Shown: positions 8,190 to 17,494 of the stretch, piece by piece
Numbering within the stretch: the stretch's first letter is position 1
How the letters are laid out: the number at the start of each line of letters is the position of its first letter
Assembly: GCA_021737145.1 (NCBI GenBank)
Contig: JAIPEN010000014.1
Span: 1-64,000 of the forward strand
DNA length: 64,000 nt
Direction of reading: 5' to 3'
Source of the DNA: Desulfarculaceae bacterium
GTDB lineage: Bacteria > Desulfobacterota > Desulfarculia > Desulfarculales > Desulfarculaceae
Position numbers and translations under genes: made by a program
The notes under the pieces: model-generated
The model's input: only the letters and a program-made list of their open reading frames with translations
What the model was told of the DNA's origin: nothing
The model's database searches: none

Positions 8190-10055
8190 CTAGTTCTCGA
8201 AGAAGCGGCGATGCCACAGGGCCGCGTTCATCATGGCCCAGAGCACGTGGTTGTGGTTGTGGGTTCCGGCCAGATGCTGGGTCATGAGCCGGTCAACCGT
8301 CGTCCGGTTCAGGAACTGGCTCACCAGGGGGCTGGAGGTCAACAGCTCCTGCATCAAGGGCTGGAGCTGGCCGCGCAGCAGGTTTTTCACCGGCAGGGAA
8401 TAGCCCTGCTTGCCCCGGAAGGCCACCCGGTCGGGCACCAGGCCCCGGATGGCCTGGCGCAGGATGTACTTGGTGGTGAAGCCCTTGAGCTTGAACCAGG
8501 AGGGCAGGCTGGCGGTGAACTCCACCACCTCGTGGTCCAGGAAGGGCACCCGCACCTCCAGGGAGGTGGACATGGACATCTTGTCCACCTTCATCAGCAC
8601 GCTGTCGGCCATGGCCAGCTTGAGGTCCAGATACACCTCGCGGTCCAGGCGGTCGCTGCTGTTGCAGGAGGCCAGCACCCGGCGCACCGGGGCAAAGGGA
8701 TCGTCAATGCCCACCTCGGCCGCCACCTCGGGCTGGAAGAGCTGGCCGGCCAGGTCCGGGGGCAGGAAGTACTGCCAGCGCAGATGCTCGCCCTCGCGGG
8801 GCAGCACGCAGCCCTCCAAGAAGCGCTTGGCCACGTTGACCGCGCCCTTTTTCTGGGGCTGATCGGGCAGCAGGGAGGCCAGGCGGTTCAGGGTGGGGGC
8901 GCAGCCGGGCAAACGGCTCAGGTACCCGGCCGCCTTGGAGGCCCTGAAACGGTCGTAGCCCGCGAAGATCTCGTCGCCGCCCTCGCCGGACAGCACCACG
9001 GTGGCCGTCTTCTTGGCCTCGCGGCAGATGAGCATCAGCGGTATGGCCGACAGGTCGGTCATGGGCTCGTCCAAATGATAGACCGCGGCCTCCAGGTCAT
9101 CCAGGGACAGGCCCTCGATCATCAGCACCGTCTGGTCGGTGCCGTAGTGCTCGGCCATGTCGTTGGCATACTCCAGCTCGCTGAAGCTGGGGTCAGGGTA
9201 AGCAATGGAATAGGTGCGCAAATGCTCCACCCCCAGCTCGCGCATCAGGGCCACCACGGTGGTGGAGTCCAGGCCGCCGGAAAGGAACACCCCCAGGGGC
9301 ACGTCGCTCATCAGGCGGCGCTTCACCGACAACCGGAGCAGGGAGCGCAGCTCCTCCACCGCCTCTTCGGGCTGGGAGAAGCGGGGCGAGAACTTCAGGT
9401 CCCAGTATTGCTTTTCCTGAAAATCGCCGCTGCTTAGATCGAAGATGGCGTAGTGCCCTTGCCGGAGCTTGTTGACGCCCGCGAACAGGGTGCGGGGAGC
9501 GGGCACGTACTCATAGCCCAGGTATTGGAACAGGGCCTGGGGGTCCACCCGCCGCTCCAGGCCGGGCCAGGCCAACAGGGCCTTGATCTCGTTGGAGAAG
9601 ATCAGCTTGTTTCCGGCGTGGTGGTAGTACAGCGGTTTGATGCCCAGACGGTCGCGGCCCAGCATTATGCGGCGGTTGCGGCCGTCGAGCACCGCGAAGC
9701 AGAACATGCCCTGCAGGCGCTCGATGACCCCGGGCCCCCATTGCTCGTAGCCGTGCAGCACCACCTCGGAGTCGGAGTTGGAATAAAACTCGTGCCCCGC
9801 GTCGACCAGCTCCTGGCGCAGGTCCAGGTGGTTGTAGATCTCGCCGTTGACCACCAGGTGGATGTCGCCGCTTTCGTTGACCATGGGCTGGCGGCCCAGG
9901 GGCGAGAGGTCGATGATGGAAAGCCGCGTCTGGCCCAGAGAGGCGCCAAAGGCGGTGATCTCGTGCCGGTCGTCCGGCCCCCGGTGCTCCAGGCGGTCGC
10001 CCATGGCCCGGATGAGGTCAGTATCTTCCCAACTGAATCCGTTGATGCCGCACAT
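8190..10055 (-). CDS. asnB: Asparagine synthase, glutamine-hydrolysing (AsnB type)
   Basis: This 621-residue two-domain enzyme has Cys2 exposed after Met removal (MCGINGF), the class II glutamine amidotransferase nucleophile. RLSIIDLSPLGRQP and NGEIYNH, also typical of that domain, follow. The synthase domain starts near residue 230 and has the ATP pyrophosphatase loop SGGLDSTT and the SGEGGDEIFAGYDR block. Length matches bacterial AsnB and polysaccharide-locus amidotransferases. Because it sits among glycan genes, amidation of a uronic-acid or other surface polymer is as likely as free asparagine synthesis. A promoter (10110-10138) and a terminator (8140-8173) suggest it is its own transcript. 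Confidence 0.93.
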   Translation of the reverse strand: MCGINGFSWEDTDLIRAMGDRLEHRGPDDRHEITAFGASLGQTRLSIIDLSPLGRQPMVNESGDIHLVVNGEIYNHLDLRQELVDAGHEFYSNSDSEVVLHGYEQWGPGVIERLQGMFCFAVLDGRNRRIMLGRDRLGIKPLYYHHAGNKLIFSNEIKALLAWPGLERRVDPQALFQYLGYEYVPAPRTLFAGVNKLRQGHYAIFDLSSGDFQEKQYWDLKFSPRFSQPEEAVEELRSLLRLSVKRRLMSDVPLGVFLSGGLDSTTVVALMRELGVEHLRTYSIAYPDPSFSELEYANDMAEHYGTDQTVLMIEGLSLDDLEAAVYHLDEPMTDLSAIPLMLICREAKKTATVVLSGEGGDEIFAGYDRFRASKAAGYLSRLPGCAPTLNRLASLLPDQPQKKGAVNVAKRFLEGCVLPREGEHLRWQYFLPPDLAGQLFQPEVAAEVGIDDPFAPVRRVLASCNSSDRLDREVYLDLKLAMADSVLMKVDKMSMSTSLEVRVPFLDHEVVEFTASLPSWFKLKGFTTKYILRQAIRGLVPDRVAFRGKQGYSLPVKNLLRGQLQPLMQELLTSSPLVSQFLNRTTVDRLMTQHLAGTHNHNHVLWAMMNAALWHRRFFEN

Positions 10056-10109
10056 AGCGTCCTTCGCCGCGCTCGCCCGGCGGACATCGCCGGGCGCTCA
10101 AGATGTGTA

Positions 10110-10138
10110 AGCCTAATGAAACCTGGCCCTTTGTGCAA
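10110..10138 (-). promoter_or_regulatory. Candidate sigma70 promoter for asnB
   Basis: Minus-strand TTGCAC (10138-10133) and TAGGCT (10115-10110) are spaced 17 nt apart, 55 nt upstream of the asnB ATG. A 7-bp hairpin (GCCCGGC/GCCGGGC, about 10075-10095) lies in the leader. Confidence 0.4.
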
Positions 10139-10146
10139 CATCCTGC

Positions 10147-10413
10147 CTAGCCCGCGCATTTCATGAAAATCGGGGGCCAACCGCGCCAGCGGCCGGCATG
10201 CGGTGTTGTCGGCTGCGCCCGGGTCTCAACGTAGCACTTTGGGCCACGCCCGCGGCCCTCGCTTGCCAGACGCCTTGGCTGCCGGCCACTGGCTATGCCG
10301 GGCTGATTGCAAATCCGTTCCGCGCTCAAAGGGGAGTTTTATCAGTATCAATCACCACACATATGGGTATGGTCGCTAACTGCCCCCCAACCCTCATGAA
10401 ATATACGGGCTGG
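10147..10413. mobile_element. MITE-like element, diverged copy
   Basis: An intergenic stretch bounded by imperfect terminal inverted repeats. The left end, CTAGCCCGCGCATTTCATGA (10147-10166), matches the reverse complement of 10394-10413 at 16 of 20 positions. It has no coding capacity and is about 267 bp. The same terminal motif bounds a 258-bp element at 51592-51849 with perfect repeats. The rest of the asnB to flippase gap (10414-10474) holds only the Shine-Dalgarno for the next gene. Confidence 0.55.
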
Positions 10414-10474
10414 GTTTGACGGGGCCGGGGCCTGGTGATAACTTGAGCGGGGTCAACCCACCCCAGGAGGCCGC

Positions 10475-11461
10475 TTGGGCAAATCCGCCAAAACCTGGTT
10501 GCGCATGGGCATCAGCCTGGGCCTGCTTTTGGTCCTGCTGTTGTTTTTCGTGGACCTGAAGCAGGCTTGGCGCGCCCTGGTCGAGGCCCGCTGGGAGTTC
10601 TTGCTCCTGTTGCTGGCGGCCTTCACCCTGGACCGCTGGCTGATGAGCTACAAGTGGCGCCTGCTGTTGGTGAGCCAGGGCTTTCAGGCTGGGCACGGCG
10701 AGGCGCTCAAGGCCTACTACCTGGCCACATTCGCGGGCTGCTTTTTGCCCTCCACCCTGGGGGCCGACGCGGTGCGCGTGGGCATCTTCACCCGGCCCGG
10801 CCGCCCCAGCGAGGCGGTGGCCGCCTCCATTTTCCTGGAGCGGGCCCTGGGCTTCGTGGCCGCGGCCCTGGCCGCCATCATCGGCCTGGTGCTCCTGGCG
10901 GGCATCACCACCGAGCTGCCCCCGGATTTCTTCTGGTGGTCCTTCGCCTTTTTGGCCGTGGCCTGCTTGGCGGTGGGGCTGTCCTTCAGCGCCTGGGCCG
11001 GGCGTCTGCACGCCTCGGCCGCGGCCCGCTGGCGCGAGAAAAACCGCTTCCTGGCCTGGTTTCTGGACTTCGTGGCCGCCTATCACGCCTACCGCCACAA
11101 GCGCGGGGTGCTGCTCTGGTTCGTCTTCCTCTCGTTCATCGAGCAGGGCGCGCCCATCATCTTCAACTGGCTCACCGCCCGGGCCCTCAACCTGGACCTG
11201 AGCCTGTTGCAGGCAGCGGCGGTGACCCCGGTGGTGTTCTTCCTGGCCCGCTTGCCGGTCAGCTTCTCCAGCTTCGGGGTGCTGGAAGGGCTCTACGTGG
11301 CCTTTTTCCGCCTGGTGGGCATCGGGGCCACCTCGGCCTTTTTGATCGGCTTCATCATCAATCTGGGCTCCATGATCAGCGCCCTTCCCGCAGTGCCCAT
11401 GTATTTGACCCGGGGCATGCGCTCCGCCGCCGCGGACCCGCCTGAATCCGGGTCTTCTTGA
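10475..11461 (+). CDS. Lysylphosphatidylglycerol-synthase-TM / UPF0104 flippase-like protein
   Basis: This 328-residue integral membrane protein has about eight helices and the family signatures FLPSTLGADAVRV (near residue 90) and LPVSFSSFGVLEG (near 250). TTG at 10475 is chosen because AGGAGG ends 5 nt before it; ATG 10505 is an alternative. UPF0104 members include AglD-like and MprF-flippase-like proteins acting on lipid-linked substrates. The window holds a second member at 5213-7330, so two paralogues serve this envelope region. It probably heads the plus-strand set that continues at 11541. Substrate unknown. Confidence 0.85.
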   Translation: MGKSAKTWLRMGISLGLLLVLLLFFVDLKQAWRALVEARWEFLLLLLAAFTLDRWLMSYKWRLLLVSQGFQAGHGEALKAYYLATFAGCFLPSTLGADAVRVGIFTRPGRPSEAVAASIFLERALGFVAAALAAIIGLVLLAGITTELPPDFFWWSFAFLAVACLAVGLSFSAWAGRLHASAAARWREKNRFLAWFLDFVAAYHAYRHKRGVLLWFVFLSFIEQGAPIIFNWLTARALNLDLSLLQAAAVTPVVFFLARLPVSFSSFGVLEGLYVAFFRLVGIGATSAFLIGFIINLGSMISALPAVPMYLTRGMRSAAADPPESGSS

Positions 11462-11540
11462 CGCTCCGCAGCCCGCATGTTCTAATGACTTTCAGACCGG
11501 GCCCCGCCCCTATTCGCTGGTTTTATCGGAGCCTTATACC

Positions 11541-12005
11541 TTGGACTTAAGCCCCCTCCCGCCGGTGAGCCAACGCCACGGCCCGCCCCTGTGGCTGGTG
11601 TGGCTGGTGGTGATCGTCCTGGCCGGCATCCTGGTCTGGCCCTGGGCCCAGGGGCGGGAGCTCCGGCGCATGGCCGCCCAAAAACGCATCGATAGCAACT
11701 GGCGTCCCGACTACCGCCTGCTGCCCCTGATGGGCCTGGCCCACCAGCAGAGCATGGCCGGCGGCGGACGGCTCACCCGCTCCCAACGCGACCAGCTTTG
11801 GCGCGAGGTGGAGGCCTACAAGGGCACCTATCCCGTGTTTTTCTGGATCGAGTTGGCCTGGCTGGAGGCCCGCGCCGGGGACCTGGAGCGCGCCAAACAG
11901 GCCCTGGACCGGGCGGAGAGACAAGACAACCGCCTGTTCCGGGACATGACCAAATCCCGCCTGTGGGACCCCTGGCGGGAGCGCTTCGGGCTGCCCCGGC
12001 CGTGA
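11541..12005 (+). CDS. Small single-pass membrane protein with helical repeat tail
   Basis: This 154-residue protein has a membrane helix at about residues 18-36 (WLVWLVVIVLAGILVW) and a basic flank. A mostly helical soluble part follows, ending in an ARAGDLERAKQALDRAER segment that looks like one TPR hairpin. The TTG start at 11541 has GGAG 9 nt upstream. Its TGA overlaps the GTG of the next gene (GTGA), so translation is coupled to the GT-C protein downstream. A helper of that transferase is a reasonable guess; no family recognised. Confidence 0.6.
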   Translation: MDLSPLPPVSQRHGPPLWLVWLVVIVLAGILVWPWAQGRELRRMAAQKRIDSNWRPDYRLLPLMGLAHQQSMAGGGRLTRSQRDQLWREVEAYKGTYPVFFWIELAWLEARAGDLERAKQALDRAERQDNRLFRDMTKSRLWDPWRERFGLPRP

Positions 12006-14425
12006 CCATATCCTCCCCCAAACTCAACGGCCCGGCTCACCCGGTGGTGCTGGCGGCCGGTTTTTCCTGGGGCCTGCTGGCCGCCACCCGCTGGTCGGTG
12101 CTTTTGGCCGGGGCCTCGGGCGGGGAAACAGCGGTCATCTGGCATTTTCCGCCCTGGTGGATTCCCCTGTGCATGGGGCTGGCCGCCTGGGTGCTGCAGG
12201 GCATGGCCGCCTTTTGGCAGATGGGCTGGCTGTCCCGCCAGGGCCTGGACCAGAACCGGGCCCGCCGCTTGGCCGCCTTGGCCTGGCTGCCCTCCCTGGC
12301 CCTTTTGTTGGTGCCCCTGGCCGAGCTGCTGCCCCCTCTGCTGAACATGAGCCTGGCCCCTCTGGCCCTGGCCCGCGAGGCCTGGCCCCTGGCCGCCCTG
12401 GCCGCCGCCGGGACGGTGTTGGTCCAGACCCGCCTGGCCGCGCCGGACATCATCCGCAAGCGCGAGGTGGTCCACCGGGTGTGGCTGGCGCCGCTGGTGT
12501 TCGTGCTGGCCCTGGCCCTGTTCGCCGGGGTGGGGGCCCGCATGAGCGCGGTGAGCGACCGGGTGGGCAAGTTCATGGGCGGCGACGAGCCCCAGTATCT
12601 TTTCAACACCCACAGCCTGGCCGTGGACCACGGCCTGGACCTGTCCGAGGCCATCTTCCTGAGGGAGAGCTCCTATTTCATCGATCCGGCCCGGGTGATC
12701 GGCGGGCACGGCAATTGGACCAAGGACGGCCGCTGGATCAGCAAGCACCGCCCCGGCCTGCCCCTGATCATGGCCCCCTTCTATTCCTGGGGGCTCTACC
12801 TGGGCCAGGGGCCGCGCAAAACCGGCACCATGGCCCTGTGGCTGCTGGCCGCCTGGATGGTCACCGAGGTGTTTTGGCTGGCCCGGCTGCACACCGGCCG
12901 CGAGGGTCCGGCTCTGCTGGCCGCCGCCGGGGCGGCCCTGTGCCTGCCCACCCTGATCTACAGCAACCTGGCCTTTCCGGGCATCGCGGCCGCCGCCTTC
13001 GCGGTTAGCGCCTTCCGCTGCCTGCGCTCGGCCAAGCCCGGCCGCTGGGGCCTGCTGTTGCTGGCCGGGGCGCTCACCGGCTATCTGGCCTGGTTCCACG
13101 AGCGCTTCGTGGTGCTGGCCGCGCTCTTGGGCCTTTATTGCCTGGCCCGGGGCCACTGGCGCTCGCTAAAGGGGCTCGCGGCCTTTTTCCTGCCCTGCAT
13201 CGTCTCGGCCGGGCTGCTCATGGCCTATTTCCAATACCTCTACGGCCAGCCCTTCCCCAGCCAGGAAATCCACGCCCAGGGGCACTACCTCAATCCCCGG
13301 GGCCTGTGGGAGGGGCTCAGCGGCCTGTGGCTGGACGCGGGCGAGGGCTTGCTCACCTACGGGGCCGTGTGGCTGGCCGCCCTGGGCGGGCTGTTCTGGC
13401 TGCTCAGGCGCCGGGTGGGCGACGGCTTCTGGACCCTGGTCATGGCCGGAGCCACCTATGTGGTGGCCGGGCTCTTCGCTGACTGGCACGGCGGCATCGG
13501 CCCGCCCTCGCGCTATCTGCTGGCGGCCATGCCCTTTCTGGCCGTGGGCCTGGCCGCGGGGGCCCACTGGGGCCCGCCCCGCTACGGGGTGTTCGTGGCC
13601 GTGCTGGGCCTGGCCTCCCTGGCCGCGTCGGCCTGGGTGCTCGGCCATCCCTCGGCGGTCTACGGCCACGCGGTGGTGCTGGGCTCGGGCATGCAGTTCC
13701 CGGTGATCGACAACCTGCTGCCCGCCTTCATTTTCAACGACGCCGCGCCCCAGGTGAACACGAACCTGGCCCTGGTGTGGTCCTGGCTGGCGCTCGTCGC
13801 CCTGGTGGCCATGCAGTTCGGCTCCCAGGTCTACGGGCCGCCCCGGGCCCTGGCCGGTTTGTGCCTGGCCTTTGTGCTGGTGGCCGGAGCCGGGGTGATC
13901 GCCGGCCAGGTCGGGGCCGGGGTGCTCGACCCCAACGAGCCGGCCCACCGGGTGGCCCGTTGGAGCCGCCTGGCCGCCCTGCCTGCGGGCGGGCCCGGCC
14001 TGCATCTTGGGTCGGACAAGGTGCAGCCAAGCTCCTTTGCCGTGCTACCCCTGCCGCCGGGCCGCTACCTCGAGGGGAGCGGCAAGCCAACCGCCAAGCC
14101 CACCGCGGCCATACCCGCCGACGGGCGGCGGCGCATCTGGGTGTGGGGGCAATATTTGGCCCTGCCGCCGGGGCGCTACCAAGGCAGCGCCACCATCGCC
14201 AGCCCGTCCCGGGGAACCGGGACCATCGCCTGGCTGGATATCAGCCAGGACAAGGGGCGCCAGGTGATCGCCCGGCGCGACCTGACCGGCCAGGACTTGC
14301 AGGGCCCGATCAGCCTGGAGTTCGACCTGCCCCAGGGATCGCCCAACCTGGAGTTCCGGGTGGGCAGCTTGGGCCTGGCCCCGCTGGAGGTTGAAGCCAT
14401 GACCATCACCAGGATGCGGCCGTGA
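12002..14425 (+). CDS. Polytopic GT-C-like membrane protein with C-terminal soluble domain
   Basis: This 807-residue protein has about 12-14 hydrophobic helices (up to about residue 635) and a periplasmic-type C-terminal domain (about 650-807) containing LPPGRYQGSATIA. The loop after an early helix reads GGDEPQYLFNTHSL, with the paired acidic residues and aromatic typical of GT39/PMT-like catalytic loops. GTG 12002 is chosen because it overlaps the previous stop (GTGA) and gives a normal N-terminus; the upstream open frame shadows the preceding gene. The stop again overlaps the next GTG. Substrate unknown. Confidence 0.75.
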   Translation: MTISSPKLNGPAHPVVLAAGFSWGLLAATRWSVLLAGASGGETAVIWHFPPWWIPLCMGLAAWVLQGMAAFWQMGWLSRQGLDQNRARRLAALAWLPSLALLLVPLAELLPPLLNMSLAPLALAREAWPLAALAAAGTVLVQTRLAAPDIIRKREVVHRVWLAPLVFVLALALFAGVGARMSAVSDRVGKFMGGDEPQYLFNTHSLAVDHGLDLSEAIFLRESSYFIDPARVIGGHGNWTKDGRWISKHRPGLPLIMAPFYSWGLYLGQGPRKTGTMALWLLAAWMVTEVFWLARLHTGREGPALLAAAGAALCLPTLIYSNLAFPGIAAAAFAVSAFRCLRSAKPGRWGLLLLAGALTGYLAWFHERFVVLAALLGLYCLARGHWRSLKGLAAFFLPCIVSAGLLMAYFQYLYGQPFPSQEIHAQGHYLNPRGLWEGLSGLWLDAGEGLLTYGAVWLAALGGLFWLLRRRVGDGFWTLVMAGATYVVAGLFADWHGGIGPPSRYLLAAMPFLAVGLAAGAHWGPPRYGVFVAVLGLASLAASAWVLGHPSAVYGHAVVLGSGMQFPVIDNLLPAFIFNDAAPQVNTNLALVWSWLALVALVAMQFGSQVYGPPRALAGLCLAFVLVAGAGVIAGQVGAGVLDPNEPAHRVARWSRLAALPAGGPGLHLGSDKVQPSSFAVLPLPPGRYLEGSGKPTAKPTAAIPADGRRRIWVWGQYLALPPGRYQGSATIASPSRGTGTIAWLDISQDKGRQVIARRDLTGQDLQGPISLEFDLPQGSPNLEFRVGSLGLAPLEVEAMTITRMRP

Positions 14426-17400
14426 GCGGGCCGGACAAACCCGTGGCCGCCCCGGCCTGGCGGGCCGGTCTGGCCGTGGCCGCCCTGCTCCTGGCCCTGG
14501 CCCTGGTCCACACCTGGCCCCTGGTTTCCCATTGGAACCAGGCCATCCCCTATGTGTATCATCCGGTGCCCGGCTGGGAGCTGGCCCCGGAGATGCCCGG
14601 CGACCACTTGCAGTTCTACTACTGGTCCTGGCTGTTCAATGACAACATCTTCGGGGCTTCCCAGTTTCCCTCCAACCCCTACGAGTTCAACACCTGGATC
14701 AACCCCCAGGGCACCGCGCTCTACGCCAATTTCCCCTTCTCGCTGCTCTATCTGGTGCTGCAGCCCTTGGGAGAGCTGTCCGCCTACAACGCGGTGACCA
14801 TCCTGTGCTATCTGCTGGCCGGGCTGGCCGCCTTCGTCCTGGGCCGCCGCCTGCTGGGAAGCTCCCTGGCCGCCCTGCCCCTGGCCCTCATCTACGCCCT
14901 GCTGCCCTTCAGGGCCTCCCAGTCCCTCTCGGGCCATCTCTACGGCTTCATCGCCTTCATGCTGCCCGCCACCCTGTGGCTCTTGGAGGAGGGCTGGGCG
15001 CGGCGCTCCTGGCTGTGGGGGGCCCTGGGCGGGCTGTGCCTGCTGGCGGTGGGGCTCATGGAGGGGCACCTGCTGTTCTACAGCACCCTGGCCCTGGGCC
15101 TCTACGTGCCGCTCAGGCTGCTTACCAGAGGTGGCGCGGCCCAGACAGAGGATGACCATTACTCGGCCGCCGCCCCCTGGTGGGTGGGCGGCGCGGGCCT
15201 GGCCCTGGGCCTGAGCCTGCATCTGGCCGCTGGCCGGGGCGCGGGCGGCATGGACTGGTCCCCGCTGCCCATCAGCCTGATCCTGGGCCTGGTGCTGCTG
15301 TGGTGCTCGTGGCTGGTGCTGGCCTGGCTGGCCACCGGCCTCACCCGCCTGGGGCCCGGCGCGGCCCGCGCCCTGCTGGCCCGGGGCCTGGCTCCCTTGA
15401 TGCTCAGCCCCCTGTACGCGGTGCAGTTCTGGCTGGACGCACCCCATCTGGGCAAGATTATCCTGGCCGCGCTGCTGTTGTGGGGCGCGCTGCGCTGTCT
15501 GCCCGCCCTGTGGCGGGCCCGCGCCTGGCCCAGGCTGCCCGGGGGCACCTGGCCGCCGCTGGTGGCCCAGGGCCTGGGATGGGGCCTGGGGGTGGCCGCC
15601 ATGCTGGTGCAAAAGGCGCGGGTGCTCGACGCCTCCATCGCCAGCGGGGGCCGCTCCCTGGGCGAGGTGAAGCTCTTCGCGCCCCATCTGGCCGACCTGT
15701 TCCGCCTGGTCCCGGCCCATTCCGAGCAGATCGTGTATCTGGGCCTGGTGCTGATCATCCTGGCCGGAGCGGGCCTGCTGCTGTTGGCCTTCGGCCGCCG
15801 CCCGGGCGGGGCCGCCCCCCTGTGGGCCGGGCTGGGGGTGTTGGCCGCCCTGCTCTGCCTGGGGCCCAACCTGCCCCAGATGCCGCTATACGCCTGGCTC
15901 TACGAGCACCTGCCCTTTTTCAACTACCCCCGGGTGCCGGGACGCATGGTCCTGTTCGCGGTGCTGTTCCTGGGCCTGCTGGGCGGCTGGGCCCTGGGGC
16001 AACTGGGCAGGGTTTTGGGCAATAGACGGGGCGTACTGACCGCCCTGGCCGTGCTGGTGGCCCTGCTGGTGGCCTGGGACTTCTGGCCGCCCTCGGCGCC
16101 CGGCCTGTGCCTGATCCCCCCGCCCGGCCCCCTGGCCGCCGGGGTCAAGGCCAACGCGCCCACCGGCCCCGCCGCGTCCCAACGGGTGCTGGGCCTGCCC
16201 ATCTGGCCGGGCGACTCCCACCAGTCCTCGGCCTATGACCTCTTGATCACCCGCACCCGGGCCAAGATGGTAAACGGCTACTCCCCCCAGGTGCCCCAGG
16301 CCTATGTGGACCAGGTGTTCTGGCCCCTGTATCCCCTGGATTTCGGCTGGGTCACCCCCAAGGCCCGCGGTGTGCTGGAGCGGCTCCAGGTGGGGCTGGT
16401 GGCTTTTTACGAGGACGAGGAGGTCTACACCCGCAAGGTGTCGCCCTTCCCGCCCGAGCTGGCCCGCCGCCGCCTGACCGCCTCGGGGCTGCTGAAGCCG
16501 GTCTTGCAGGCGGGCAACGTGTGGCTGCTCAAGCCGACCGGGCTCGCCGGACCGGCCCGCGACGCCCTGGACCAGGTCTCGCCGGTGACCAGCCTATGGG
16601 AAGGCGAGTGGCTGCGCGGCAACATTGGCAGCCTGGCCGAGGACCCCGAAGCCTCGGGCTGGGGCCTGCTGTTCGGCGAGGCCGCCGAGCTGGGCGGGCC
16701 CCTGGGGCCGCGCCTGTCCCGTACCGGGGGCAACCTGCGCGTTGCCCGGCCGGGCACGGACCGGCCCGGCTGGCTGAGCCGGGGGCCTGGGCGCCCCTTC
16801 CCGCCGGGCGCTTATGTGGCCCGCTTCCGTCTGCGCCGGGGCGCGGGCAGTGGCAGTCCGGGCCGCCTGGAGGTGTGCGACGCGGGCACCGGCCGTTTGC
16901 TGGCCCGGGCCGAGCTTGGCCCAGAGGCGCTGCCCGCTGACAACCGCTGGCACGAGGTGGCCCTGCCCTTCCGTTTGGAAGAGGTGGCTCCCCTGGACCT
17001 GCGCACCTGGTTCAGCGGTTCAGCCGCCCTGGCTTTAGATGTGGTTCTTGTCAACTTCGCGGGCATGGAGCGGCCCCAGGGCTTTTACCCGGCCAGCCGC
17101 TTGTGGCGGCAGACCGGCGAGCTGGTGGCCGACCAACGCGCCCCCACCGGCTTCGCGGTGCAAGGCCGGGCGGACTGGCACCCGCCGCTGTATCTGATGC
17201 ACGGCCCCCAGCAGACCTACCCGCCCGGCCGCTACGAGGCCCGCTTCTCCCTGGCCGTGGAGGGTTCGCCCCCGGCCGGGGCCCGGCTGGCCAGCCTGGT
17301 GGTGGCCACGGACCAGGGACGCCGTCCCCTGGGCGTCAAGCAGGTGCGCGGCCAAGGCCTGACCAATGAGTATCGGGAAATCGTGGTGCCCTTCGAGCTG

Positions 17401-17490
17401 AAGCGGCGCTGCGAGCTGGGGCTCAGGGTTCGCTTTGAACAGGGGGGAAGCGTGCGGGTGGCCGGGGCCTCGGTGCGGCCAATCGACTAG
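14422..17490 (+). CDS. Large polytopic membrane protein with two C-terminal sandwich-like repeats
   Basis: The product has 1022 residues. The N-terminal about 560 residues form many membrane helices, with the first loop GDHLQFYYWSWLFNDN resembling GT-C/YfhO-like transferases. The soluble C-terminal half (about 570-1022) holds two copies of a short motif about 140 residues apart: FPPGAYVARFRL near 793 and YPPGRYEARFSL near 933. This suggests tandem carbohydrate-binding-like beta-sandwich domains. The GTG start overlaps the preceding TGA by 4 nt (GTGA). It converges with the next minus-strand gene, 4 nt away. Predicted role: sugar transfer or polymer handling in the periplasm; substrate not determinable. 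Confidence 0.7.
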   Translation: MSGPDKPVAAPAWRAGLAVAALLLALALVHTWPLVSHWNQAIPYVYHPVPGWELAPEMPGDHLQFYYWSWLFNDNIFGASQFPSNPYEFNTWINPQGTALYANFPFSLLYLVLQPLGELSAYNAVTILCYLLAGLAAFVLGRRLLGSSLAALPLALIYALLPFRASQSLSGHLYGFIAFMLPATLWLLEEGWARRSWLWGALGGLCLLAVGLMEGHLLFYSTLALGLYVPLRLLTRGGAAQTEDDHYSAAAPWWVGGAGLALGLSLHLAAGRGAGGMDWSPLPISLILGLVLLWCSWLVLAWLATGLTRLGPGAARALLARGLAPLMLSPLYAVQFWLDAPHLGKIILAALLLWGALRCLPALWRARAWPRLPGGTWPPLVAQGLGWGLGVAAMLVQKARVLDASIASGGRSLGEVKLFAPHLADLFRLVPAHSEQIVYLGLVLIILAGAGLLLLAFGRRPGGAAPLWAGLGVLAALLCLGPNLPQMPLYAWLYEHLPFFNYPRVPGRMVLFAVLFLGLLGGWALGQLGRVLGNRRGVLTALAVLVALLVAWDFWPPSAPGLCLIPPPGPLAAGVKANAPTGPAASQRVLGLPIWPGDSHQSSAYDLLITRTRAKMVNGYSPQVPQAYVDQVFWPLYPLDFGWVTPKARGVLERLQVGLVAFYEDEEVYTRKVSPFPPELARRRLTASGLLKPVLQAGNVWLLKPTGLAGPARDALDQVSPVTSLWEGEWLRGNIGSLAEDPEASGWGLLFGEAAELGGPLGPRLSRTGGNLRVARPGTDRPGWLSRGPGRPFPPGAYVARFRLRRGAGSGSPGRLEVCDAGTGRLLARAELGPEALPADNRWHEVALPFRLEEVAPLDLRTWFSGSAALALDVVLVNFAGMERPQGFYPASRLWRQTGELVADQRAPTGFAVQGRADWHPPLYLMHGPQQTYPPGRYEARFSLAVEGSPPAGARLASLVVATDQGRRPLGVKQVRGQGLTNEYREIVVPFELKRRCELGLRVRFEQGGSVRVAGASVRPID

Positions 17491-17494
17491 GCCC

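Noticed and set aside
6005..8287. 760-codon plus-strand open frame
   Set aside because: Antisense to the flippase/propeller and acyltransferase genes, which have clear domains; the sense product looks random.
11470..11490. AGCCCGCAT motif as a third copy of the inverted-repeat element
   Set aside because: Only the first 9 bases match the element end and no partner repeat is nearby.
14176..15720. 514-codon minus-strand open frame across two GT-C genes
   Set aside because: Spans the end of one real coupled gene and the start of the next on the other strand and has shadow composition.
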